This document shows, in pieces, positions 1 to 38,669 of a stretch of 64,000 bases of DNA. Every line of letters starts with the position of its first letter. Positions within the stretch are counted from its first letter, which is position 1. The notes below the pieces were generated by a model. That model worked only from the letters and a program-made list of their open reading frames with translations. It was not told where the DNA came from and did not search any database. The DNA comes from Progne subis subis. Lineage: Eukaryota > Chordata > Aves > Passeriformes > Hirundinidae. The translations under genes were made by a program, and so were the position numbers. The DNA lies in contig JAKJHU010000053.1 of NCBI GenBank assembly GCA_022316685.1, positions 1,605,636-1,669,635 of the forward strand, in the 5' to 3' direction.

Positions 1-3000
1 GCTACATGGAAAGTTGGATGCAGAGCATCATCCTACAGATATTTTGTCATATTTTTGTAAAAGAATTATGTTCTTTCTTGTATGATGTTTTGTTTTGTTT
101 TAATCAGCCTTTATTGTCTTTCTCTCAGGATTTCCAGGCCAGGGATTCAGGTAGGCTGTTAATGTCAGTTGGAAATGAGACATCATATTGAAAAGTTGGT
201 TGAGATTCAGGACACTGATATAGCCTCACGACAATTTTGTGTCACTTGTACAAAACCCAGAGACTTGGTAATGCAGTAAGATAAATGTAGTGCCTGATTA
301 CAGTGGATGTATTGCACTTACAAAAGGCATCTCTTATCACGAGGCTATGTGTATCTGCAATAATAACCACCATATGTCAGGTAAAACAAAGATAATGTGA
401 GCCAGATAATTTTCTCATTGTTAAAACTTTCAGAATCCAAAAAGGTACAAATGTCTTAATTATTAATTCAATTTTGCTACATCTAGTACTGGGAGCTGGA
501 GGGAACATCTTTTTGAGGTTCGATTTTTCCTCTTGTCTAACTGATATCAGTCTGTGTGGCAGAGTTTTAAAATGCTATAGCCATTTAAAGAAGTAAGAAT
601 TGCACACAGTCATTGCCCATCTTGCATTTCCATGCAGCAGGATTTTACCACATGAAACTGCAGTTCAGATGTTCCCCTCTTGAGCAAACAGATAAGCCTT
701 GCTTAGTTTGCTTTGAACTTAAAAGTGAACTTAACAGTGGTGAAGCTGTATGAGGCACCAGCCTGTCTTGTGTCTGACTGTACAGCATTGTTGTTGTAGT
801 TACCTATCCAAAATGCTTATTCCCCATGGAACTGGCAGAAACCTTGAATTCCCTCCCCAGCCCCCCACCCCGTGTGTCTGCCAGCTGCAGACCAAGTCCC
901 AGCCAGATCACAAGAACATCCTGAATCAGTCACAATAATTTGCATTTCCTTGCCAAAGATTTTATCTGCTGGGGGTGCAAATTGTGCCATCAAGGTTGCT
1001 GGTGCTGAAAAATCTGCACCCTTCTGCTCCCCAGCTCTCCCTTTCCCAGCTACTTTAATTTATCCAGAAGAATTAATTGAGGCAACAAAGCTGTTAAGTG
1101 AGACAGCACCACTCTGAACATCTGCACAATTCATGTATTTGATTAGGTACCTCAGCACTAGCAGATTATTGTTGTTAAAAGCAAATCTTTCTTTTGCCAT
1201 TTTCATACAAGACTCTCTGCTGCAGTTCTGCAGATGTTTGTTCTCTGTATCCTCACATTGTTTAAAAAAATGATGAATGGTGATAGTAAAAATTACACTT
1301 GCTCATTCAAACATCTTGCTGTTTACATGTAAGAAGAATCATGTGCTGGGGTGCAAGGACCTAATGAGAGATGCAACATGACCTTCAGCAGGAGCTGGAT
1401 GGGGCCCTCAAAATCTGCTGCTTTCACACAAATTGTCCTCCAATATATGTAATGAAAACCTTCTTTTGTTTATAATGACAGATGCCACAGCAGTTGTATA
1501 TTTGGATATTATTTTTTTCTCTAGGAGTGTTTATTAACAAATGCTTGCAAGTTTTATGATGTGGTGAAAACTATATCTCTCATGATAAACAGGAAGTGCT
1601 CAGAGGTATTGCATTATCCCATAATGCAACACAGATTCCAACAGCTTGGCTCTTTTTCTTAAAACATGGTGACACCACTTCCTTTAGGAAACGTCTTTCT
1701 CTTCACAGCTTTTATCTGCTATAGATATGCAAAACTGCAAACGAAATATTTATTTTTAAAAATGATGACTTGTCAGTTTTGGACTGTAGAAACTGATGTC
1801 TGTAATTTATATGAAATCTATATTAAAAATAAGCAGTTAAGACCCTTTGGGCTGTCAGATCAGTGGATTGAACAAAGTGCAAGTAAAGGAGACTCATACC
1901 TGCCCTCCCTCCAGCAGCATAGGTGCAGACAGCAAAGATGCGGATTTCCCTGCAGCCATAAACCTGGAGCTGCCTCTTCTGCAGTTGCATGTCAGCAAGG
2001 TCAGGACCTGCCCAGCAGAGAAGAGGGAATCCTGTTTCCTTCTCACGTGCTCGGGAAAGCTCAGTGTGACAGTTTGTATGTGGAACCTTCATCCAGAACT
2101 GGTGTGCTATGGCCTCCAGCTTGCCCCTCTCAGCTGCCATGCCCTTGTCATGGGCTGTACGGCCACGAATGCTGGCTGGATGTTCAACCCCAGTGCAAAC
2201 CACAGCAAGCCATTAGTGCACTGTCCCCTAGCACTCGTTTCTGTTCAGCCACTGCCCGTGGTTGAGATTATACCTAATGACAGCAGACCAGTAGGACGTG
2301 TACTTGTGCCATCAGTCATCAGCCACACGCGTTTGTGATGAACGTCACCCCAGCAGACGCCGACGTCAGGGAAAGCGAGTCCTGGTGAGCTCTTTTTAGA
2401 AGGCCTGGCATCATTCCCCAAACTGGTTCTCCGTGAACAGACTTGTCTGTCTGCCAGGGCCTCCACTTGCACACAGCCAGATGCAGTGGGGTCTGGATAT
2501 CACCCCTCTGATTAGGACCCTTCTATTCTCACAGCTCAGTCCCACTACCTGTTCATTTTACTTTTCATTTACATTCCTCCCCCCCATATTCTCTTTTATT
2601 CATTCTTGCATCATCCTTTTTCCTCTGTCCTCACATCAGCCACCTTCTTCATTACAAAAGTTCCCTACATTTTTAGCTATGAACAAAAAGCATTTAAAAT
2701 GCAATATTTGGACAACATAAAATCCTAATAATCCTGTTTCTACATGCTTTGACTTCTTCCTCTGCTGGAGGAAGCACTTGTCCTGCCTACAACTGAACCA
2801 AGGATAAACATGCAGTGTGGGGGAAACACACTGCATGTTCTAGTATTTGTAAATTATTAGACTTCTGAGATTATGTAATAATTTTATCTCCTTTTTTAAA
2901 AATTATTTTCTTAGCAACCAGTGATACCAGAAATGCAGAGATAAAGAGACTGATATTATGTACTAGCTAAATCTTATTGTAAGAACATAGTATCCTTCCA

Positions 3001-5680
3001 GTGTATAAAGCTTCAGCACAAGAAAACAGGGGTCATGTAGCAGGACCTCAGTGAAGACTCACAACTTGCTGTAATATGCTGTGTAAATACTGAATATATG
3101 TATGTTTTGTTTAGTCAGTCCTGTAAAATAGCTTATCTGGTGATTCAATTCTCTTATCATCCCCAGCTTGTTTACTGAATTTTAAGTCTTGGGCAAGATG
3201 AAGCAAGCTCATGAGGCATAGCTGGTTTTCAAAAGATACAAGCTCCAGATAACCGAGGACAAGTAAGGCACACAACAATATTGAAATCACTCAGAGTTTT
3301 ATTGCAGCTGACTGAGACAGAGTGTGCTTTGAGGCTGGGAAATTTCCATTACTGAACTGCAGGACAGTGCCTGGATACTGCTACTACTGCAGCTGAAAAA
3401 AAAAAAAAAAAAAAAACCAACCTAATTTTATACAGACAGCAACAAAATGCCAGTATATTAATTAAAAATGCTAGATTTATATGATTAGCTTTTAAGGTTG
3501 CTGTAAAATGGACCCTTTAAAAATATTTAGAGTATGATTGTAAACTACTTGTTCAAAACTAAGGAACATAAAAATTACTTGAAATTGCAACTTGGTTTTC
3601 AAATCATATTTGTGAACAGTAAATCTAACCAGAACATGACAGATAATACAAGACATCTCCTACAACAGTGACAGGTTCTGACAGTGACAGAATGATACCC
3701 AGTGCAGGATCAAGGCTGTCACTGACAGAATCATTCTGCAATTAATAATCTTTTGTATTCCCCTTGGCATGCACAGAACAACCACAGCAATCAATTTACT
3801 TATCTTAACTCCATGGTGTCTAAGCCATAGTAAGCTCCATGCAAAGTCCATCAGAATGTTGAATGTGGAAAAAAGGAAATACTAGAGGGAAAAGTAAATT
3901 TGTTCTGGCACCAAGTGCCCAGCAGTTTGGATGAGTGTTTTTAACTTCCCTGCAGTGCAAGATTACAGCAAGAGCCTCATTTTCGTTGAGGTGGCTTTAT
4001 ACTGCCAAAGAGGAGGTCAACATTCGCAGAAAGTTCCATTCTCAAGGGATTTCTGCTGTGTCACCCGTTCAGTCAAGCCCAGGTAGAGACTGACTAGAAG
4101 TTATTATCAGCTGTTGTTCTTTCTGAATCTTAGGATAGTCCCCTGTGGATCAGAGCTCATATCTAAGCAATTTCAGGAACAATCACCATGGTTCCTGAGC
4201 GCCTTAGAAGTTAAAATATATCTTTATAAAACATTTTAACATGTCTTCGTTCTCTCTCTCATCACCCCCGCACAAAGGCTTGAGGTCTTTTTAAATAAAT
4301 CTGGTAAAATTGTATATACTTAATGCCTGTGTTTTGTTGGGATGATGGGGAGGTTCAGGTTCATGCTGACATACTCACACAGCAGCTTCCAAGAATGCAA
4401 TGGCTGCAATGTCCCACGCAAATCACACAAACCAGTATAATTATGATGATCTTAGGAGATGTGGCTTCAGTTTTAAACTAGCACAAATATCTGAGATGCC
4501 TCCCACCCCCACTACAGAGGGGTACTGTATGGCAGCTCCATGGTGTTTGTCCTCGGCCTGACCCGGCACAGCTGATCGCAGGGCTCTGGGGCCTTGTGCT
4601 ACAGTGTTCACTTTTCAAGAGGCCTATATTTAACAGTTAAAACAGAAATGAGTAACAGCGCAGGGAATTTCTAGATTCTGGTTGTAGGATGAACTCATTC
4701 ATCTGACTCCTGAACTTGACTGAAGATGGAGACAGTCCAAACCATGGTGTATTTACACTGACTTAGCTTATGGCTTAGCTATTCCTGTTTCTGCTTGCAC
4801 ACTCTTCTCAGCAGTGCCTTGATTTCTGTTTGAAATAAAAAGGTTTTTCCTCCTGCTTCGTATTATCTGCTATCATTTTTTAGTAAGTATCACCTCTTCT
4901 CCCCCAACACAGTCCTTTATTTTGATCATGGAACTCATAATTTTCTTAGAACATGTTTATGTTCTTTCCAGAATTGAGGCTCTAATGTCACCTTGTTAAG
5001 GCAAAAGACCCAACATTAAGTGCAGGTAATGGCAGGGTATTTAAGTAGGCTAAAAACCAATTGATACCACTCCCGTCTGCTCTGCCTATCTCAGCAACTG
5101 CAGAGCTTCACTGAAATACTGCACCGTGTTCTGTCACGGGAGGAATTGTTGGGAAAGTATGCCATAGCCTCTGACCACTTATTCGGGCTTAATTGGATTA
5201 GACATATATTTGAACACAGCACTCAAAGGAGCTGACAGTCCTTCCACAATTTCCTGGCCTGCCTGGTTGGTTTCCTTTTTGATCAGACACATCCCAGTGA
5301 AGGTAGAAAATAATCTAGATACACACCAGTTTTTAATTAAATTTGGTATGACAGGCTGTGTTTAAGCTACATTCTTGATAATAATTTGTTTTGCATTTAC
5401 TGATGACAGATTTATTTATGTATGTAATCAGAACTGTAAGCAAATTTTCATTTTTAGTTAAGAGAACCTTTAAAATAATATTTTTACTTGGTTTCAGGAA
5501 ATTTAAACACTCGCATTTACTGCTGTCTAAAATTTCTGAGAAAAATAACGCTGTGTTTCTGAAGTGCAGAACACATCATGAAACAAAACCCCTTATACAC
5601 ACGTAAAAAATAATACACCAGAATTATCCCACTCAAATACACAAAAACATGAGCTGTAGAGTTCAACGCCTGTTAAGTAC
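1..5680. other. Upstream flank with no recognised coding exon
   Basis: AT-rich vertebrate non-coding sequence with only short open frames. I recognise no protein family in any frame. A 21-nt A run is at 3396-3416. A canonical AATAAA lies at 4834-4839 on the + strand, which could end a transcript coming from the left. From the human gene order as I recall it, the preceding gene would be PPM1F in the same orientation, so part of this stretch could be its 3'UTR; I see no PPM1F coding sequence to prove that. The stretch 1823-2340 is more GC-rich and open in several frames on both strands (see findings). Confidence 0.5.
4834..4839 (+). terminator. Candidate poly(A) signal of an upstream + strand gene
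   Basis: A perfect AATAAA followed by a T-rich stretch at about 4844-4850. It could mark the 3' end of a gene entering from the left edge. With no coding exon before it in the window, this could equally be a chance hexamer. Confidence 0.25.
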
Positions 5681-5689
5681 AAAGACGAG

Positions 5690-5695
5690 TTTATT
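5690..5695 (-). terminator. Candidate minus-strand poly(A) signal
   Basis: TTTATT on the + strand, that is AATAAA on the minus strand. Reading along the minus strand, it is followed about 40-70 nt later by a GT-rich stretch (complement of about 5622-5652), the arrangement expected of a cleavage and polyadenylation site. A second minus-strand AATAAA is at 6421-6426. Together they could end a transcript diverging from the MAPK1 CpG island. No conserved protein is visible on that strand. Confidence 0.35.
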
Positions 5696-5793
5696 CAATT
5701 TTGGTGCTCGTGTCTGACAGCTTTCCCTCCATCAGCCTGGGCTGGGTGGCACCCGGGGCCAGCCCCGCAGGCCCAGCCTTGCTCGAGCGAGAG

Positions 5794-5909
5794 GCCTTGG
5801 GGACACCGGGGCGTACAGCCGGACCCGGGGACACCGGGCTGAGCAGTCAGGACCCGGGGACACCGGGGCGTGCAGCCAGGACCCGGGGACACCGGGCTGA
5901 GCAGTCAGA
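5794..5909. repeat. 29-bp minisatellite, four units in alternating A/B pairs
   Basis: Four tandem 29-bp units start at 5794, 5823, 5852 and 5881. Each has the core GGGGACACCGGG. Units 1 and 3 share a GCGTRCAGCC tail and units 2 and 4 share CTGAGCAGTCAG, so the array is really two copies of a 58-bp higher-order unit. It sits in a GC-rich block (about 5710-6190) roughly 1 kb upstream of MAPK1. Open frames cross it because 29 is not a multiple of 3 and the sequence is stop-poor, so they are not evidence of a gene. Confidence 0.9.
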
Positions 5910-6687
5910 CACGGAGCCTGCCCTAGCCACCCCGAGCAAAGCTGGCCCGGAGCCCCGGCCAGGCCAGCGAGGGGGAACGAGGGAATTGCACCGCTGGAAG
6001 CGGCTGCGGAAAACTGCGATGGTTTGGCCGATGGCAAAGGAAGCTGGTTCGGAGCAGGAAAGGCCAGAAGAAGGTGGGATGCCAGAAATGACCTCGGGGA
6101 GTTGGGAGAAGCAAGGAACTGTCAGGGACATGGGTGGGGACAGTTTCTGTGCAGGGACAGATGAGAAACAGCAGAGATGTTGGTAGTGAAAATGTCAGTA
6201 GTAACCAGGGGTTTGCACTTGTTGTAAGGGCCATTAGAGAACTGCAGAAAAAAAGGCAGAAGTGGAGTTAAGATCCTTACACATAAAGTCCTGCAAACAA
6301 GGAAAAGCTATTGTAGGAAAACTGCCTTGGAGAAAAACAGAAAAGGTAGAACACTGTTGCAAACAGTGATCAAACCATGACAAACCTTCCTTCAACTGAG
6401 ATTTCACCTCCCCTACAAAGTTTATTTACATTTATAGGGGAAGCAGCGAACAGGAAAACTAATTACATGTAAAAGCAACATGCTAAAAAAGAGGTTGCAA
6501 AACTGTGCGCCGAAGCCTGGGAGTACCACAAATGAACCGGCCCTCACCGCGGCCCCCGAGCTGCGGCGCACGCAGCGCGGCGCGGGCCGGGCGCTGAGGG
6601 AGGGGAGGAGATGAGGGGGCGCTGCGGCCGGCCCAGCCCGGCTCCATTTCCCGCCCGTCACCTGACGCCTCTAATGGCGCCGCGCGA

Positions 6688-6718
6688 CCACGTGACCCTC
6701 CGCCCGCCCCACGTGACC
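6688..6718 (+). promoter_or_regulatory. MAPK1: Paired CCACGTGACC E-boxes
   Basis: The identical 10-mer CCACGTGACC occurs at 6688-6697 and 6709-6718, exactly 21 bp apart, about two helical turns, so both sites face the same side of DNA. CACGTGAC is the class of E-box bound by USF1/2 and by MITF/TFE family factors. A related GTCACCTGAC lies just upstream at 6658-6667. Binding is inferred. Confidence 0.55.
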
Positions 6719-6769
6719 CGCGGCCGCCGCGCCCCCTCCCCAGCGGCTGCGGTTACCGCAGTCCCCGGC

Positions 6770-6810
6770 CCCGCCCCCGGCCCCGCCCCCTGCCGCGCGC
6801 GGCCCCGCCC
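6770..6810. promoter_or_regulatory. MAPK1: Cluster of GC boxes (Sp1/KLF type)
   Basis: Three CCCCGCCCC-type boxes are spaced over about 40 bp upstream of the pyrimidine tract, at roughly 6770, 6781 and 6803. Clusters like this usually drive initiation in TATA-less CpG-island promoters and fit MAPK1's broad expression. Confidence 0.6.
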
Positions 6811-6974
6811 CGCGCCGCTCCCTGCGCGCGCGCCCTCGCCCCCCCCGCTCCCCTCCCCTCCACCTCCCGGGCCGGGCGGTGCGCGCGCGCGCGGCCGGCG
6901 GCGCCTCCTCACAGCGGCCGCGGCGGGTTCGGCGCTGACGGGGCCGACGGGTCGGGACCGGCGGAGCAGGCGGT

Positions 6975-7080
6975 GCCTCCTCCTTCCTCCTCCTTCCTCC
7001 TCCTTCCTCCTCCTTCCTCCTCCTTCCTCCTCCTTCTTCCTCCTTCTTCCTCCTTCTCCTCCTCCTCTCTCCTCCCTCCC
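6975..7080 (+). repeat. 106-nt pure pyrimidine tract built on a 10-bp repeat
   Basis: An uninterrupted run of C and T whose left half is a tandem 10-mer, CCTTCCTCCT repeated about five times, decaying to CTTCCTC units on the right. It ends 79 bp before the MAPK1 start codon, so part or all is probably in the 5'UTR or at the start site. The complementary strand is a GGA/GGAA tract able to form a triplex (H-DNA) or G-quadruplex. Such tracts vary in length and are prone to assembly error. Confidence 0.9.
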
Positions 7081-7159
7081 GCATCCTCCTCCTCGCCCCC
7101 CTCCTCGCCCGCCTCCGCCCCCCCCGCACGCAGGCACCGCGGTTCCCGGCACGGACAAC

Positions 7160-34251
<27,092 letters not shown>

Positions 34252-34262
34252 ATCGTGCATAG

Positions 34263-35978
34263 GTAAAGTGACAGCAATAGGGGACTCAAGGGGATGGGTT
34301 TGGGATTTTGGTGCTGCTGGTGAAATGTGGGACTTGCCTTTCCCAGTGCCCAGTAACTTCCTGTCCAAGGACCTTACCTCAGTCCTGTCCTGTTTTTGAG
34401 AAAAGTTTTTGTTTGCCCACGCTGAAGTGTCCATATGGAATCCAAGCAACCATCTGAGGTGTTTAACTTGTTTGTAGGTTACATTTAGGGAATAAGAATT
34501 GCATTTCAATAGTGCTGCTTAGAATAAAAGCAATGGTAATGCTTTGAAATGCAAATTTTATTTTAAAAATATTTTAAGGAGCACTGTTCTTCATATATAC
34601 TCTCATCCTAAATGTAATATACAGAGGAGAAATCTCTTAAATTATTTTAAAGGAAAAAACCCTCACGTTAAATTTTAATATGAATTATCTTTAATTTTAA
34701 GTAGCTCCCAAATAGTGTAAGTAGAGTAAATAAGAAAGGTATTTAAATATTCATAAATGAATTATGACTAATCTTCCCAGCATTTTGAAGGTCTGAGAGT
34801 TTGATTTAAAATTAAATGTACTGATATTCACTGACTCTTTTTTTGTTTTTAAATCAATGAACTTAACTGGTCTTCCTGTACCACAAGGCTTGCACATCTC
34901 AGGAATTTCATACCAAATTGGTCAAACACTGATTTGATTGGAGTACCTGTGAAACTTCTGTGATACTAATAGGGGAAAGTATCAAAGTTTTATGAGTGGA
35001 AAGGAAAAACAAGCCAAAGGCAACAGGCTGCCCTGGGTTGTCTGGTTTGTGCTCTCTGTGCTCTCCTCCCTCAGAGCAGCATTCTGCAGTCACTGCTTTG
35101 TGTGAGCACTTCCCATGTTTTCTGTGTGAGAGCACTCTGTGCATGTACACATGGTGGAAGAAAGTTACATAAATTTTGAGGAACAAGATGAGGCCTGTTC
35201 CTAACGGCTGTAGTCTGAAGGAAGGACAGTGAGTGGTTACTGATGTGGTAAATCAGAGTTCATGATCTCTTGCTTGCCTCTTTGCCCAGACCATACTTAC
35301 CTAGGTTGTATTAGGGATTAAGGGATAAAAGGATTAGGGATGAAGATATCAGTGATCCATTGCCAACAGAAATTTCTGGTTTGTTAAAAATGTTACCTTC
35401 AAATGCTACTATGCAGAGTTGATTTGGCCAGCACAATACCGAAATTGAAATAACTTGGCTTGATAAGGATTTGCTGGTAATTTGTCCAAGCTGTTTGTGG
35501 TTAGGATTGCCAGCTATGCCACAGCACTACAGTTTAAACACAGCTGCTCCACGTCCTAGTGAGGGCCGGTGCCCAGGAGCAGTGTCCTGCAGTGCATTGC
35601 TGTTCCCCTGCACACTCCCACTGTGCTTTATCAGCCAGCTCTTCTCATTGGGCTGTTTCTCGAGATTCAAAGTGACCCCTGGTCTGTGGGGTTTGGAATT
35701 GAAAAGCATATGAAAATAACAGATTTTTGGTTCAGACAAACAATGTACTTCATTGATTAGTTATGTTTAATCTTCCTAATCTTTTGAAGAACTAAGAGTT
35801 TAAAATGGAATGCCCTGATATCCACTGCCTCTGAATTCATTTTTAACATCTATAATTCCTGCTGGCTCTGCCTCATGGTAAACACAGTGTGCACTGAGCA
35901 CAGAAATACGAAAGGGCTTGTTTTAAAAGGTGATGTTAAACTTCCTTCACTGAAATATGTCTCTGCTCTCTTTTGTAG
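34263..35978 (+). other. MAPK1: Intron within the MAPK1 3'UTR
   Basis: 1716 bp between the donor GTAAAG, 11 nt after the stop codon, and the acceptor TTTTGTAG at 35971-35978. The human gene is built the same way: the exon ends a few bases after the stop and the next exon opens with GACAAGG, as here. It holds a pair of similar 65-70-bp segments (34769-34838 and 35768-35832). If the intron is retained, the protein is unchanged but the 3'UTR differs. Confidence 0.8.
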
Positions 35979-37683
35979 GACAAGGACTTAAAGGACTGGG
36001 CATGCTCAAACGTTGCTGTTCCTCTTCCCAGTTCTTTATTGTTGGTCATGTCTTGTGGCCTCTCTCAGCTTATCCACTAACTCCTTTGAGCCATTCAGGA
36101 GGGCGGTTCCTGGTAGTTTTGGCTTTTCATGCTTTCAATGAATCTTTTAAGCCTGAAGAATTGTAATTGACACTCCTATGCGTAATGCCCATTGTTGACC
36201 TGTTGCAGTACTGTACTCTACGTGCACCTACTGCTGCCCGTGTTTTAACTGCTTGCTTTCTGGTTTGAAAGATGCAGTGGTTCCTTTCACTCCTGGATCA
36301 ATATCCAGGAAGATAATTCATTAACCTGTAAGACGTTTACACCATGAACTATGTTTTTCTGACTTTACTGAAGTCGCTGGCATTTATTTTTTTTTTTTTT
36401 TTTAGAAAAGCTACTATTCAGGGCACTTTAAGTCAGTGACATCCCAGATTTTTTTTGCACGTCCTTTTTGAATAGAAATGGTTGGTTAGCATCCAGCAGT
36501 GTGTACCATTATGCTATGGATTGCAGCATAAGTTGTGTTCATGTTAATCTTGCTTATGCACTTGTTTGGGTGTCCTGTGCTGTACATACAGGTATTCTAT
36601 CCAGTGTAAGAGCCACATAGGAACCCAAGTTAACTGAATTCACCTAAGAAACATTTTTCCATGTATTGACAAAATTTGTACCTTTTTCTCCCTGCTTTTT
36701 CTAAGAGAGATCATTTAAAGTTTACCCACGTTGGAAGCATAGTACTCCCAAAGTTCCTACCATGCAGTAGTGTTTGTACGGCCTGTGCAAAGGCAAGGTG
36801 GCAGCTGCAGCTGCTGTTTGCTCCCTGAGTGCTGGAAGGGTTAACACAGACCACGATGGCACCATGACCCCATGGCCAGTGCTTTTCCTGGGCAAGGCAA
36901 CCATATCTGGTGGCAAGCAAGGAACCAAAATATGATGTTAATTAACTCAGTCTACGTCCTGCATACCAATGAAATGCTTCAAATGAGGATTGATAGTTTT
37001 GACATTTGAATCTAATCACTGACATTCAGATTCTTGCAGAGAGGAACACTGCATCTTCAAATGAGAAAGTTTGATTTTACTTTTGCTCCTACAGCATGTC
37101 AGCATCTCAAGTTCATTTCTTGCAACCTACACTATGGTGATTTGTAATCAAGCCTCCATGAGCTCGTGACATGAAGTACTGTTCTGTTGTCAAGTACTAT
37201 CAAACTTTTCTGATAATGCTGAGTTAGGACAACCAAACAAAGCTAGCACTAAATAACGTTTAAAATTGTATACCTTTTAATGATCTTTTCAAGTATTTGT
37301 TACTGAAATTGTATAATGTGGAGTTTACTAGGTGTTATGTTCCAGTGCAGTGCCTCCTTTTCTTTCCCCACTGCTCTCTGTGGTGAGAAATTTGCCTTGT
37401 TTAAAATAATTACTGTGCCCTCGCATGACTGTTAAAGCTTTCTGTGCAAAGATGATTGTCTAAGTGCCACATGCCTATGATTGAGAAAAAAAAATAATCT
37501 ATTGTTACCTCTGAGTTGTGTTCAACTGAAATGCTATTCAACAAATAACTTAGGAAAAATCATTCTATTTTTAGCTTTTCATATCTCTGCTGTCTTTTTC
37601 TCATTTTATTTTGGCAGCAGTGAAGAATGGATTGTATAAAGACTGCTTGCTAATATGAACAAAATGCACTTGTAATTCCTGGA

Positions 37684-37689
37684 AATAAA
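37684..37689 (+). terminator. MAPK1: Proximal MAPK1 poly(A) signal
   Basis: AATAAA inside a block that I recall as near-identical in the human MAPK1 3'UTR (context CTGCTTGCTAATATGAAC upstream, TATCTTCACATT downstream). Use of this site would give a 3'UTR of about 1.7 kb after splicing. Conservation of the hexamer and its surroundings suggests a real alternative end. Confidence 0.6.
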
Positions 37690-38646
37690 TTTAAATCTTA
37701 TATCTTCACATTAACATTAAGAATTAGTTTTTGGTTTCCTCTTGGGTTATGTCTTTGAATGGAAATCAGGTTCAATTGCTACTGTAGTACATAAGGATGC
37801 TGGCTGGTTAATAACTCCAGGCTTCCTCATACCATTTAGTCTGCTCTTCAGAGAAATCTAGAAAGCCATTAACTTAGAATCCAGTAGATAAGGGTGCTTA
37901 CAAGATTCCATTTCAAAATTTTCTTTTTCCTATAGTTTAAGTGTTAGTCTGCCAAAACTAATTTTTAATAAGCAAGGGTTCATCAATAAAGGGCATTTTC
38001 TATTAGGAAGTTCCTGTGATACATAAATCTCTGTTGTGGGGAACAAATTCGGAGCTTGGTCAGGACGCTGCGCAAGTGGTCATGGAATCATGGTATGGAA
38101 CCTATGCTAAAAACATTTCTGTAGAAGAAATATGCACTTGACTGTTGATACCAGTGTAGAAATTTCTCTCGACCTTTCTACACATCTTTACCAAAATTCT
38201 TTTCTCACTCAGTTTTGAAAAGTTGAAATATTTCTAGAATCTCTGCTACTTGCATGATCATCAATACAACAGGAATCATTTTTGGCACGGTTGGAAAGAT
38301 GACTGTTACTGAAATTAGTTTGTAACACCTCAGTTTTAATTTATTAAGGAAGAACTTTGGCAGCTTACTTCACCTTTCTCTTTCCCAATTCTTTTTTTTT
38401 AATACTTACTTTAATTTGGGATGTTTGGGGAGGCATAGACTTACCCTTGCATCCTGTCTTTCTGAGTGAGAAGCCGAGGGTTTGCTTTTACCTAATGTCT
38501 GGTGCTTTTGGGCTTTCTTCCTTAACTACTTTTGCTGAATCCAATTGGCATCCATCAGGATTGGTAACCACATTCATCAGTCTTTTACTGAATTCAGTAA
38601 ACATTGTTGGGTTGAATTTGTTGATGCATCAAATGCTGAAGCATAA

Positions 38647-38669
38647 TTTTTTTTTTTTTTTTTTTTTTT
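38647..38669. repeat. T23 homopolymer in the MAPK1 3'UTR
   Basis: 23 consecutive T. Probably length-variable; it interrupts the less conserved middle of the 3'UTR. Confidence 0.9.

Noticed and set aside
5701..6234. Open frames of 94-161 codons on both strands across the minisatellite
   Set aside because: Repeat-driven, with frame shifting between 29-bp units and no recognisable protein.
38080..38102. Short CR1-tail-like 'catggaatcatggtatgg'
   Set aside because: No CR1 body follows on either side, so it is too short to call.
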